A stretch of DNA of 64,000 nucleotides from the NCBI RefSeq assembly GCF_900172345.1, contig NZ_FWFY01000008.1:62001-126000 (forward strand), written 5' to 3'. Within the stretch, counting starts at the first letter, position 1. Every line of letters begins with the position of its first letter. The position numbers and the translations under genes are program-made. The notes beneath the pieces are model-generated. The model was not told the DNA's origin and made no database searches. It saw only the letters and a list, made by a program, of their open reading frames with translations. This DNA is from Limimaricola soesokkakensis (lineage in GTDB: Bacteria; Pseudomonadota; Alphaproteobacteria; Rhodobacterales; Rhodobacteraceae). Below, piece by piece: positions 16,945 through 25,218 of the stretch.

Positions 16945-18325
16945 CCTTCACCTCCTGCTCTTCCATCATGTCGCGGTACCAGCTGCCCAGAAGCAGCTCC
17001 TTGAATTCGGCATAGGTCCGGTCGAACGCCTCGCGCCCGCGCAGATAGGTCTCGCGGTTGAAGTCGCGGTAGTCCGCCTCGTAGATGCCGTTGATCTGCT
17101 CTCCGGCCTGCCCGACCAGCGCGGTGAACTCCTGCCGGTAGGCGGTCATGAAGTCGCCGAAATATGCCTGAATCACGTTCGCCAGATCGGTCTGCTGCCC
17201 GGCGTCGTAGCGGGTGATGATGGCGCGCACCACGTCCCATTCGAACCGCATCTCGGGTAGGCCGGCGCGGCGGCGCTGCGCGTTCTCGCCCTCCTCGATC
17301 GAGGCGAAGGTCGAGTAGAGCATGTCGAAGAAGCGGCCCGTGGAATCGAATTCGAGGAAGGACGCGCCCAAGGGCACCAGCAGGATGTCGGCGGCGGAGA
17401 GCGAGTTGATCGTCAGGTAGCCGAGGGCAGGGGGGGTATCGAGGAAGACGATGTCGTATTCGTCGAGCAGCCCCTCCTCGTTCAGCGCGTTGTTGAGCGC
17501 GTCCCACAGCGACCACGACTTCAGGTTCATGCGCCAGACCGGGATCTGGAACTCGGACCAGTAGAGGTTCAGCTGGGCGCCGATCAGGTCGATGTTGGGC
17601 CAGTGCGTCGACTGGATCAGGTTTCGCGGCGAAACCTCCAGAGCCTCGGTCAGCGTCTCGTCGAGGGGCAGGGGGGGCGCGCCCTCGGCCTCGCGCACGA
17701 GGTTCTCCTGGGTCACGGCGCGGGCATAGTCGCGCGCCAGAAGCGGGAACACGGTCTGCCATTCATCGGCGACCTTGCCGCCCAGAAGCGAGGTCATCGA
17801 GGCCTGGCTGTCGAGATCGATCACCAGCACCTTGTAGCCGTCGAGCGCGGCCGCCATGGCGAGATGCACGCAGGTCGTGGTCTTGCCCGAGCCGCCCTTG
17901 AAGTTGGCGACGGCGGCGATCTTGGCCGGCAGCCCTTCGGGGCGCCAGGGGCGGTATTCCTTGTTGGCCGCGCCTTCTTCGGCGAAGTGCCGACGTAGCT
18001 TCAGCACGTCGTCGAGGCTGAACCACTTGGCTCCGGCATCCCCCTCGCCCTGCGGCAGGTCGGGATGCGATTTCAGCACCCGGCGCAGATGCGCGGCGGC
18101 GACCGGGATCAGGTAGCGGGTGATTTCCCAGATCGAGAACTTGCGCAGCGTCTTGGTGCCGTCGGGGGCGTAGCCGCGCCGGGCCATGTCGTCGCGGCCG
18201 CGCGCGCAAAAGGTGGCGGCCTTGGCGAATCGCGTGGTATCGACGCGGGGACCGAGCCGCGCGGCGGCGCGCGCCGGGTCGATGTTGTGAAAGGGCGGTG
18301 AGGTCGTGTCCGCGCGCTTGTTCAT
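16922..18325 (-). CDS. parA: Plasmid partition ATPase ParA (RepA-type)
   Basis: The 467-residue protein has an N-terminal winged-helix/DNA-binding region (about residues 55-115, RKFSIWEITRYL...WFSLDDVLKLRRHF) as in RepABC-type ParA proteins, then deviant Walker A KGGSGKTT (143-150), Walker A' VIDLDSQASMT and Walker B FLDTPPALGYLT. Together with ParB it segregates the replicon and represses its own promoter. The ATG at 18325 was chosen because longer readings cross the upstream parS-like site and promoter. The coding DNA contains parS-like palindrome 2. parA is transcribed away from the origin and rep. Confidence 0.9.
   Translation of the reverse strand: MNKRADTTSPPFHNIDPARAAARLGPRVDTTRFAKAATFCARGRDDMARRGYAPDGTKTLRKFSIWEITRYLIPVAAAHLRRVLKSHPDLPQGEGDAGAKWFSLDDVLKLRRHFAEEGAANKEYRPWRPEGLPAKIAAVANFKGGSGKTTTCVHLAMAAALDGYKVLVIDLDSQASMTSLLGGKVADEWQTVFPLLARDYARAVTQENLVREAEGAPPLPLDETLTEALEVSPRNLIQSTHWPNIDLIGAQLNLYWSEFQIPVWRMNLKSWSLWDALNNALNEEGLLDEYDIVFLDTPPALGYLTINSLSAADILLVPLGASFLEFDSTGRFFDMLYSTFASIEEGENAQRRRAGLPEMRFEWDVVRAIITRYDAGQQTDLANVIQAYFGDFMTAYRQEFTALVGQAGEQINGIYEADYRDFNRETYLRGREAFDRTYAEFKELLLGSWYRDMMEEQEVKDGQTQDA
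17620..17636. other. parS-like palindrome 2 (within parA)
   Basis: A second exact copy of GGTTTCGCGGCGAAACC, inside parA. Its presence in coding sequence in the same form as the copy in parB, encoding unrelated residues, argues for selection on the DNA. Confidence 0.65.
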
Positions 18326-18574
18326 GCGAAACCTTCTGTCATGTGCGCCGCTTGCGCTGTTATCGAGCGAACTGTCGCACATCATCCCGTGAAGCGGAAT
18401 AACCCTGATCCACGCCTGCGTCGGAGCGTGGCATTCGAGGTTTCGCCGCGAAACCCTGCCGGTTTCTTCTCCAATTTCCATGAAGGAACAGCACGCAGGC
18501 CGTTTGTAATCTTTCGAATCTTTAGAGTCTTTAGGTCTAGGAAATCCCGTTATTTCATACGGCTATGAGCCATT
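18326..18574. promoter_or_regulatory. parA upstream region with AT-rich 9-bp repeats
   Basis: No gene is seen. The stretch holds the parA promoter area, parS-like palindrome 3 (18439-18455) and, at 18508-18534, three tandem 9-mers AATCTTTCG, AATCTTTAG, AGTCTTTAG. This is the most AT-rich spot nearby and lies 41 bp from the first iteron, the usual place of a DNA unwinding element in iteron origins. Confidence 0.55.
18439..18455. other. parS-like palindrome 3 (upstream of parA)
   Basis: GGTTTCGCCGCGAAACC, the reverse complement of the other two copies, 114 bp upstream of the parA start. In this position ParB binding could also feed back on parAB transcription. Confidence 0.65.
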
Positions 18575-18662
18575 GGGTACCCGTTCTCGGGACGAAGGGT
18601 ATCCGATTCCGGGGCCAAGGGTACCCGTTTGCAGGAGCGGAGGTTCCCGGATTCAGGGCCGT
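18575..18662. repeat. Four tandem 22-bp iterons (replication origin)
   Basis: Units start at 18575, 18597, 18619 and 18641, exactly 22 bp apart. The conserved core is GGGTACCCG (variants GGGTATCCG and AGGTTCCCG) followed by a T-rich step and a CGGG/CAGG element. Tandem repeats at helical-phase spacing upstream of a rep gene are the hallmark of an iteron-controlled plasmid origin. Confidence 0.75.
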
Positions 18663-18760
18663 GCAACAGTCGCGAAACCCGCCTCGATACGGGGATATTG
18701 ACGGGTTTCGCCGCCACCGGCGCCCCCGAAACCGCCTCGATTCGCGTTGCTCGGGGCGAA

Positions 18761-18857
18761 GGGTACCCGGTTTCGGGATGCCGGCCGCGCAACGCGCGCT
18801 GCGGTCACGGAAAGGTACCCTTTTACGGGATAGGATCGGAATGGCGCGAAGGTACCC
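18761..18857. repeat. Three further iteron-like boxes before rep
   Basis: GGGTACCCG at 18761-18769, AGGTACCC at 18813-18820 and AGGTACCC at 18850-18857 share the iteron core but are irregularly spaced (52 and 37 bp). Lying 78-174 bp upstream of rep, they may be operator copies for rep autoregulation or a secondary copy-control array. The DNA between them (18663-18760) carries half-sites of the parS-like motif (CGAAACCCG, CGGGTTTCGCCG) and no gene. Confidence 0.6.
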
Positions 18858-18934
18858 AGATCGCGCTTGCGTGAAGGTGCCACAAGGTGCAGCCTGCGGC
18901 ACGCGCCGGATCGGGTGGCGGCAAAGGATTGGTT

Positions 18935-20272
18935 ATGGCGGGCGAACGGCAGGCGCAGGGCACGAAAGTCAGGGCGACGACCCCGGCGCGGATCGACGTC
19001 GAGGGGCTGAGCGGTGCGCTCCGCCGAGGCACCGTGAAGAAGAACGTCGCCGCGATCCATATCGGCGGCAAGCTGACGCTGCTGCAGCGCAAGCTGTCGA
19101 ACGTGCTGCTGCTCAATGCCTATGACACGCTGCTGAGCCAGAGCGTGCACCGGATCGACGCGCGCACCCTGTGCCTGATGATCGGCTACAACTCGAACGA
19201 CATCGACAGCCTGCGCGACGCGCTGCGCGGGCTGGCCGAGACCGTGGCCGAATGGGACATGCTCGACGAGAAGGGGCGTCAGGAATGGGGGGTCTCGGCG
19301 CTCTTGGCGCATGCGCGGCTGCGCGACGGGGTCTGCGACTATGCCTATTCCCCGGCGCTGGCCGAGAAGCTGCACGACCCGCGGGTCTTCGCGCTGATCA
19401 ACCTCGACATTCAGCGGCGCTTCACCTCCGGGCACGGGCTGGCGCTCTACGAGAACTGCTACCGCTTCGTGCGGACCGGCTCGACCGGCTGGTGGCCGCT
19501 CGAGGTGTTCCGCCGGCTGATGGGGGTGGATGACAGCGACTACTACCGCAGCTTCAAGCATCTCAACGCCAAGGTCATCAAGCCCAGTGTCGAGGAGGTG
19601 AACCGCTCCTCGAACATCCTGATCGAGCCCGAGTTCAAGCGCATGGGCCGTTCGGTCAAGGAGCTGCGATTCCTGATCCGGGAGAACCCGCAGCTCGCCA
19701 TGCTCGACATTGATGACGGGCAGGCGCTGCGCAGCCAGCCGGTCTATGAGCGGCTGCGGGGGCAGGGCGTGTCGGACCGGCTGGCGCGGCAATGGATCTC
19801 CGAGCATGGCGCCGAGGCGGTGGCCGAAAAGCTCGACTGGGTGTCGGGGCGCGACAATGTCCGCAGCCCAGTCGGGTTCCTGCGCGCCGCGCTCGACAAT
19901 GGCTGGGCGGGGGAGGGGGCGCCGCCCGCTCAGGCCCCCGCGCCCGAACCGAGCGACGCGGCCCGCAAGGCCGCCGATGCCCGGATCGCGCGGCAGGCCG
20001 AGGCGGAGGCCGAGATCGACATGCGCGCGGCGCGGCGTGCGGCGCGGGTGGCGCGGTTCCAGGCGGTGGCCGAGGCGGTCAAGCGGCGCAACCCGACCCA
20101 GCGCGACGCCGACCGGCGGCTGATGCTGAGCCAGCTCGAAGGCGAGCTGGAGCGCGAGGATTTCCGCCGCCATGGCTGGGAGAGCGCGCTCAACGCCCGC
20201 GCCATCTTCGCCTTCTGGGAAGAGATGCAGCCCGGGCTGTTCGAGAAGCTGCCCGAGCTGCCGCCCGAGTGA
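18935..20272 (+). CDS. Plasmid replication initiator (Rep_3/RepB-like)
   Basis: The 445-residue protein reads as a winged-helix initiator: KNVAAIHIGGKLTLLQRKLSNVLL (about 32-55) resembles the start of Rep_3-type initiators, followed by GYNSNDIDSLRDALRGLAETVAEWDML and LIEPEFKRMGRSVKELRFLIREN. The C-terminal third (about 330-420) is charged and helical, probably coiled-coil. The ATG at 18935 follows the GGTACCC boxes and gives a conventional N-terminus. It should bind the 22-bp iterons. Which of the replicase classes used for Rhodobacterales plasmids (RepB or DnaA-like) it belongs to I cannot settle by eye; it is not RepC of the RepABC type. Confidence 0.75.
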   Translation: MAGERQAQGTKVRATTPARIDVEGLSGALRRGTVKKNVAAIHIGGKLTLLQRKLSNVLLLNAYDTLLSQSVHRIDARTLCLMIGYNSNDIDSLRDALRGLAETVAEWDMLDEKGRQEWGVSALLAHARLRDGVCDYAYSPALAEKLHDPRVFALINLDIQRRFTSGHGLALYENCYRFVRTGSTGWWPLEVFRRLMGVDDSDYYRSFKHLNAKVIKPSVEEVNRSSNILIEPEFKRMGRSVKELRFLIRENPQLAMLDIDDGQALRSQPVYERLRGQGVSDRLARQWISEHGAEAVAEKLDWVSGRDNVRSPVGFLRAALDNGWAGEGAPPAQAPAPEPSDAARKAADARIARQAEAEAEIDMRAARRAARVARFQAVAEAVKRRNPTQRDADRRLMLSQLEGELEREDFRRHGWESALNARAIFAFWEEMQPGLFEKLPELPPE

Positions 20273-20275
20273 CGC

Positions 20276-20929
20276 CTATTCGGCGGCGCGCAGCCCCGCC
20301 ATCAGGTGGTGGAATTTCTCGCCCTGCACCGCGACGTGTTCGCGCAGCAGCCGCGCCGCGCGATCGGCCTCGCCGGCGCGCAGCGCCGCGACGATGGCCT
20401 GATGCTCGGTCATCGACTGCGCCATGCGGCCGCGCAGATGCAGCTGGGTGCGGCGGAACGGCTTGAGCCGACGATGCAGCCGACCGGCTTCGGCCGCGAG
20501 AAACCGGTTGCCGGACTGTTCGTAGATCAGGTGGTGGAACACCTCGTTCTCGCGGTAATAGGCGTCGCTTTCGCCGGCCTCCAGCGCCTCGCGGCATCGG
20601 TCGTTGGCGGCGTCGAGATCGGCGAGCGCCGCGTCGGTGATGCGCTGCGCGGCGAGGCGGCCGCAGCTGGCCTCGATCTCGGCCATCACCTCGAACATCT
20701 CCAGTAGCTCGACCGCGCCGACCTCGCGCACGAAGACGCCGCGGCGCGGCTGCTGCTCGATCAGTCCGGCGGCGGCGAGCTTCTGGAACGCCTCGCGCAG
20801 GGGGGTGCGCGAGACCCCGTGCTCCTCGGCCAGCCGAGTCTCGTCGAGCCTTGTGCCAGGGCGGAACCGGCCGCGCAGGATCTCGTCCTCGAGCGTCTCG
20901 GCGATCAGGTCGCTGCGGCTGCGGCTCAT
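20276..20929 (-). CDS. matR: GntR/FCD regulator of malonate genes (MatR-like)
   Basis: The 217-residue protein has an N-terminal GntR winged helix (TRLAEEHGVSRTPLREAFQKLAAAGLIEQQ) and a C-terminal FCD ligand domain with the metal-binding His in HHLIYEQSGN and the late H of REHVAVQGEKFHH. It diverges from the malonate TRAP operon, and the gap holds TTGTATACGA, one base off the TTGTATACAA operator published for Rhizobium MatR. I therefore infer repression of matPQMAB relieved by malonate. It converges tail-to-tail on rep with a 3-bp gap. Confidence 0.82.
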   Translation of the reverse strand: MSRSRSDLIAETLEDEILRGRFRPGTRLDETRLAEEHGVSRTPLREAFQKLAAAGLIEQQPRRGVFVREVGAVELLEMFEVMAEIEASCGRLAAQRITDAALADLDAANDRCREALEAGESDAYYRENEVFHHLIYEQSGNRFLAAEAGRLHRRLKPFRRTQLHLRGRMAQSMTEHQAIVAALRAGEADRAARLLREHVAVQGEKFHHLMAGLRAAE

Positions 20930-20965
20930 GGCGCCGATCCCTTCGCATATGCAGAAAAGCCATTC

Positions 20966-20975
20966 TTGTATACGA
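20966..20975. promoter_or_regulatory. Candidate MatR operator TTGTATACGA
   Basis: This near-perfect palindrome lies 37 bp from the matR start and 91 bp from matP, in the divergent promoter region. It differs in one base from the known MatR operator TTGTATACAA and is distinct from the TGGTATACCA family found farther along. Confidence 0.6.
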
Positions 20976-21060
20976 GAGCTTGACTCCGAATGCAATCCCG
21001 CGCAGCGTGACCCGGCGTCGGATGGGGGAGCATCGCGGCGCGTCGTTTGGGAGGACGAGA

Positions 21061-22041
21061 ATGAACAAGATCACCCTGCTCGCGGCCTCGACCGCGCTGC
21101 TCGCGCCGCTGGCCGCCAATGCCGAGACTCTGCGGCTGTCGCATCAATGGGCCGAGGGCGACGTGCGCCATCAGGTCGCGCAGATGGTGGCCGACGAGGT
21201 CGCCGCCGCCGATGTCGATCTGGAGATCCAGATCTTTCCGAACCAGACCCTGTTCAAGGCGCGCGAGCAGTACACGCCGCTGTCGCGCGGCCAGCTCGAC
21301 ATGACGGTGCTGCCGCTGAGCTATGCCGGCGGCCAGCAGCCCGCCTACAACCTCACCCTGATGCCCGGCCTAGTGCGCAATCTCGAGCACGGCAACCGGC
21401 TGTCGAAATCCGAGTTCGGCGACGCGATCCGCGAGACCATGGCCGAGGATGACGTGATGGTGCTGGTCGACGGCTATCTCGCCGGCGGCTTCGGTTCGAA
21501 CAAGGGCTGCATCACCGCGCCCGAGGACGTCAAGGGCGTGACGATCCGCGCCGCTGGCAAGAGCTTCGAGGAGATGCTGGCGGGGGCAGGGGCCTCGATC
21601 GCCTCGATGGCCTCGTCGGAGATCTATCCGGCGCTGCAGACCGGCGTGCTCGACGCCGCCAACACCTCGTCCGAGAGCTTCGTGAGCTACCGGCTCTACG
21701 AGCAGCTCGACTGCTACACGCCCGCGGGCGACACCGCGCTGTGGTTCATGTACCAGCCGCTGATCATGAACAAGACGACCTTCGAGGATCTGACCGAGGA
21801 GCAGCAGGCGGCGCTGATGGCGGCGGCCGAGAAGGCCGAGGCCTATTACCTCACCGAGGGCAAGAAGGGCGACGACATGGCGCGCGAGACCTTCCGCGAG
21901 GCCGGGGTCGAGATCGCCGAGATGAGCGAAGAGGACTTCGAGGCCTGGCGCGAGCTGGCCAAGGAGACCGCGTTCAAGGTCTTCGTCGAGGAGACCCCGA
22001 ACGGCCAGGAGCTGCTCGACAAGGCGCTCGCCGTCGAGTGA
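21061..22041 (+). CDS. matP: TRAP transporter substrate-binding protein, probable malonate
   Basis: The 326-residue DctP-family protein has a signal peptide (cleavage near AANA|ETL) and the DctP core, with GVTIRAAGKSFEEMLAGAGAS and the conserved Arg of VTIRA that binds the carboxylate. The gene order matR-TRAP-decarboxylase-synthetase makes malonate the likely ligand; malonate TRAP systems are known in rhizobia. The ATG at 21061 follows GGGAGGACGAGA. A strong hairpin follows its stop. Confidence 0.8.
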   Translation: MNKITLLAASTALLAPLAANAETLRLSHQWAEGDVRHQVAQMVADEVAAADVDLEIQIFPNQTLFKAREQYTPLSRGQLDMTVLPLSYAGGQQPAYNLTLMPGLVRNLEHGNRLSKSEFGDAIRETMAEDDVMVLVDGYLAGGFGSNKGCITAPEDVKGVTIRAAGKSFEEMLAGAGASIASMASSEIYPALQTGVLDAANTSSESFVSYRLYEQLDCYTPAGDTALWFMYQPLIMNKTTFEDLTEEQQAALMAAAEKAEAYYLTEGKKGDDMARETFREAGVEIAEMSEEDFEAWRELAKETAFKVFVEETPNGQELLDKALAVE

Positions 22042-22051
22042 GCCGAGGCGG

Positions 22052-22072
22052 GCCCCGGCGCCGCGCCGGGGC
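22052..22072 (+). promoter_or_regulatory. Intercistronic hairpin after matP
   Basis: GCCCCGGCG pairs with CGCCGGGGC around a 3-base loop, 10 bp after the matP stop and 25 bp before matQ. No T-run follows, so mRNA protection or partial termination is more likely than full termination. Confidence 0.55.
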
Positions 22073-22097
22073 TGACCCCATTTCCCGAGGACATTCC

Positions 22098-22646
22098 ATG
22101 ACCGAGATGACCCGGCGGGACGCCCCCGCCGCGATCCGCGCGATCGGCCATGTCTCGACCCTGTGCGGGGTCGTGGCGGCCGCCTTGATCTTCGTCTCCG
22201 TGCTGATCACCTGCCAGATGATCTTTCTGCGCGCGGTGCTGGGCCAATCCACCGTCTGGCAGACGGAAGCCGTGATCTACATGATGATCGGCGCGACGCT
22301 GCTGGGTCTGCCCTACGTGCAGAAGCTGCGCGGCCATGTCGGCGTCGATCTGGTGCCGGGGCTTTTGCCCGCGGGCGCGCGCAAGGCGCTGGCGCTGGCG
22401 GTGTTGTCCGCGACGATCGTGATGATCGGGCTGATGCTGTTCTATGGCTGGGAGATGTTCCATCTCGCCTGGGAGCGCAACTGGCGCTCGGAAACCGTCT
22501 GGGGCGTGAAGCTCTGGATTCCCTATCTCGCGGTCCCGCTCGGCTTCGCGCTCTTCGCGTTGCAGCTCGTGGCCGATCTCTGGGCCGTCGCCACCGGGCA
22601 TGACGACGCCGATCCCAACGTCGCCCCCGAAGACCGGAGACACTGA
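22098..22646 (+). CDS. matQ: TRAP transporter small permease (DctQ family)
   Basis: The 182-residue protein has four hydrophobic helices (about 18-40, 56-75, 95-117, 140-165) and the DctQ pattern around QTEAVIYMMIGATLLGLPYVQKLRGHVGVDL. It is the small membrane subunit that couples the binding protein to the large permease. Its stop overlaps the matM start (TGATG). Confidence 0.82.
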   Translation: MTEMTRRDAPAAIRAIGHVSTLCGVVAAALIFVSVLITCQMIFLRAVLGQSTVWQTEAVIYMMIGATLLGLPYVQKLRGHVGVDLVPGLLPAGARKALALAVLSATIVMIGLMLFYGWEMFHLAWERNWRSETVWGVKLWIPYLAVPLGFALFALQLVADLWAVATGHDDADPNVAPEDRRH

Positions 22647-23965
22647 TGGAGCCGCTCACCCTCGGCGCGCTGGTCGCGCTGTTCACCGTGCTGGTGCTGT
22701 TCTCGGGCATCTCCGTCGGCACCGGCCTTCTGGTGGTCGCCACCGGGTTCCTGTTCTTCGTCGACGGCGCGCGCTCGCTCGAGGCGCTGCCCGAGCTGTT
22801 CTTCGGCGAACTTAACAGCTTCGCGCTGCTGTCGATCCCGATGTTCATCATCATGGGCGCGGCGATCTCGTCCTCGCGCGCCGGTCCCGATCTCTACGAG
22901 GCGCTGGAGCGCTGGCTGACCCGGGTGCCGGGCGGGCTTCTGGTGTCGAACCTGGGCGCCTGCGCGCTCTTCGCCGCGATGTCTGGCTCCAGCCCCGCGA
23001 CCTGCGCCGCGATCGGCAAGATGGGCATCCCCGAGATGCGCAAGCGCGGCTACCCCGACGAGGTGGCGGCTGGCTCCATCGCCGCGGGCGGCACGCTGGG
23101 CATCCTCATTCCGCCATCGGTGACGATGATCGTCTATGGCATCGCGACCGAGACCTCGATCGGGCGGCTGTTCCTCGCGGGCGTCATCCCCGGCCTCGTG
23201 CTGACGCTGCTGTTCATCGCCTGGTCGATCTTCGACACGTGGCGGCGCGGGGCGGCGGGCGTGGCGCTGTCGGGCATCACCTATAGCTGGCGCCAGAAGT
23301 TCGAGATCCTGCCGCGCGTGTTGCCCTTCCTCGCGATCATCGTGGGCGTGCTCTACGCGCTTTATGGCGGCATCGCGACGCCCTCCGAGACCGCCGCCGT
23401 CGGCGCGCTTTTGTGCATCGTCGTGGTGATGATCATCTACAAGATGGTGCAGCCCCGCGCGCTCTGGGCAATCCTGCGCGACAGCACCCGCGAGAGCGTG
23501 ATGATCCTGTTCATCATCGGCGCGGCGGGGGTGTTCTCCTTCATGCTGTCCTCGCTGTTCATCACCCAGTCGGTGGCGGAATGGATCGGCGGGCTCGACG
23601 TGAACCGCTGGGTGCTGATGGCGATCGTCAACCTGTTCCTGCTAGTGGCGGGCTTCTTCCTGCCCCCGGTCGCGGTGATCCTGATGTCGGCGCCGATCCT
23701 TCTGCCGATCATCACGGCGGCGGGGTTCGATCCCTACTGGTTCGCGGTGATCGTGACGATCAACATGGAGATCGGCTTGATCACGCCGCCGGTGGGCCTC
23801 AACCTCTATGTCATCAACGGCATCGCGCCGGACATCTCGCTCAAGAAGGTGCTGTTCGGCTCGATGCCCTTCGTGGGCTGCATGATCGCGGCCATCGTGC
23901 TTCTGTCGGTCTTTCCGGGTCTGGCGACCTGGCTGCCCGACGCCGTCATGGGGAAAGCCATATGA
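22646..23965 (+). CDS. matM: TRAP transporter large permease (DctM family)
   Basis: The 439-residue protein has about twelve hydrophobic segments and DctM signatures including SIPMFIIMGAAIS, AMSGSSPATCAAIGKMGIPEM and GTLGILIPPSVTMIVYGI, plus EIGLITPPVGLNLYVINGI near the C-terminus. It is the sodium-driven transport subunit of the malonate TRAP system and overlaps matA by 4 bp. Confidence 0.85.
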   Translation: MEPLTLGALVALFTVLVLFSGISVGTGLLVVATGFLFFVDGARSLEALPELFFGELNSFALLSIPMFIIMGAAISSSRAGPDLYEALERWLTRVPGGLLVSNLGACALFAAMSGSSPATCAAIGKMGIPEMRKRGYPDEVAAGSIAAGGTLGILIPPSVTMIVYGIATETSIGRLFLAGVIPGLVLTLLFIAWSIFDTWRRGAAGVALSGITYSWRQKFEILPRVLPFLAIIVGVLYALYGGIATPSETAAVGALLCIVVVMIIYKMVQPRALWAILRDSTRESVMILFIIGAAGVFSFMLSSLFITQSVAEWIGGLDVNRWVLMAIVNLFLLVAGFFLPPVAVILMSAPILLPIITAAGFDPYWFAVIVTINMEIGLITPPVGLNLYVINGIAPDISLKKVLFGSMPFVGCMIAAIVLLSVFPGLATWLPDAVMGKAI

Positions 23966-25218
23966 GCATTCTGTCCGACGTCCTCTCGACCATCCTCGAA
24001 CGCCGCTACCCGTGGCAGCCATCACGGGAGGCCGACCACCGTTCGGACGCGGCGCTGATCGCGGACCTGCTGTCGAATGCCGGCGAGATCTCGGGGCTGA
24101 CCTCGGCGCGCGAACTGCTCGAACGCTACGCCCACAAGGACGATGCGGCCAAGATCGCCTTCTTCGCGCATCTGGCGGAGGAGCTGGACATCGACCCCGA
24201 AACGGTGCGCAGCGCGCTCGACGCCTACGAGGCCAAGCCGGGGCCGAAGAGCTACCGCGCCTTCCTCGAGGCGGCCGAGCCGCCCCGGCAGGAGTTGGTG
24301 CGGCGGCTGAACCGGGTGCCCGGCGCCACGGCGCGGCTGGTGGCGATGCGCGCCGACCTGCTGCGGCTCCTCAAGCGCGACGATCCGCGCGCCGCGCTCG
24401 ATCAGGATTTCCGGCACCTGTTCCAGAGCTGGTTCAACCGCGGTTTTCTGGTGCTGCGCCCGGTGAGCTGGGAGAGCCCGGCGCAGATCCTCGAGAAGAT
24501 CATCGCCTACGAGGCGGTGCACGCGATCGACAGCTGGGACGATCTGCGCCGCCGGGTCGAGCCCACCGACCGGCGCTGCTTCGCGTTCTTTCACCCGGCG
24601 ATGCCGGACGAGCCGGTGATCTTCGTCGAGGTTGCGCTGACCCGTGGCATTCCCGGCTCGATTCAGGAAGTTCTGGCCGAGGACCGCGAGGAGGTCGAGG
24701 CGGCCGAGGCCGACACGGCGGTGTTCTACTCGATCTCGAACTGCCAGTCGGGGCTGGCGGGGATCTCCTTCGGCAACTCGCTGATCAAGCAGGTGGTGGC
24801 GGATCTCTCGGCCGAGCTGCCGGGGCTCAGGACCTTCGTGACGCTGTCGCCGATCCCGGGGCTGCGCCGCTGGATGGATGCCGAGGCGATCGACCCGACC
24901 ACGCTCGACGATGAGGCGCTCAGGCGCACGGCGGCGCGCTATCTGCTGACCGCCAAGCGCGAGGGCGGCATGCCGCTCGACCCGGTGGCGCGGTTCCATC
25001 TGGGCAATGGCGCGCAGCTGCACGCGGTGCATGCCAATGCCGACATCTCGCCCAAGGGCCGCGCCGAGAGCTGCGGCGCGATGGTGAATTATCTCTATGA
25101 CCTGGGGAAGATCACCCAGAACCACGAAGGCTTTGCCAAGCGGCAGGAGGTGGCGGCGTCGGATGCCGTGCGCGGTCTCCTTCCCCGCCAGGGCCGGGCG
25201 CGCAAGGAAGGGGCATGA
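23962..25218 (+). CDS. matA: Malonyl-CoA decarboxylase
   Basis: The 418-residue protein has the MCD organisation: an all-helical N-terminal domain with QDFRHLFQSWFNRGFLVLRPVSW, then the GNAT-like catalytic domain with FYSISNCQSGLAGISFGNSLIKQV, LSPIPGLRRW and RFHLGNGAQLHAVHANADISPKG...MVNYLYDL, which contains the conserved histidine region. It converts malonyl-CoA to acetyl-CoA and CO2 in the cytoplasm. Start and stop overlap matM and matB by 4 bp, so the pathway genes are tightly coupled. Confidence 0.9.
   Translation: MSILSDVLSTILERRYPWQPSREADHRSDAALIADLLSNAGEISGLTSARELLERYAHKDDAAKIAFFAHLAEELDIDPETVRSALDAYEAKPGPKSYRAFLEAAEPPRQELVRRLNRVPGATARLVAMRADLLRLLKRDDPRAALDQDFRHLFQSWFNRGFLVLRPVSWESPAQILEKIIAYEAVHAIDSWDDLRRRVEPTDRRCFAFFHPAMPDEPVIFVEVALTRGIPGSIQEVLAEDREEVEAAEADTAVFYSISNCQSGLAGISFGNSLIKQVVADLSAELPGLRTFVTLSPIPGLRRWMDAEAIDPTTLDDEALRRTAARYLLTAKREGGMPLDPVARFHLGNGAQLHAVHANADISPKGRAESCGAMVNYLYDLGKITQNHEGFAKRQEVAASDAVRGLLPRQGRARKEGA

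Noticed and set aside
18575-18662. CRISPR array
   Set aside because: The 22-bp units are contiguous repeats without spacers and fit iterons.
20273-20275. Terminator between rep and matR
   Set aside because: The genes converge with a 3-bp gap and no hairpin was visible there.
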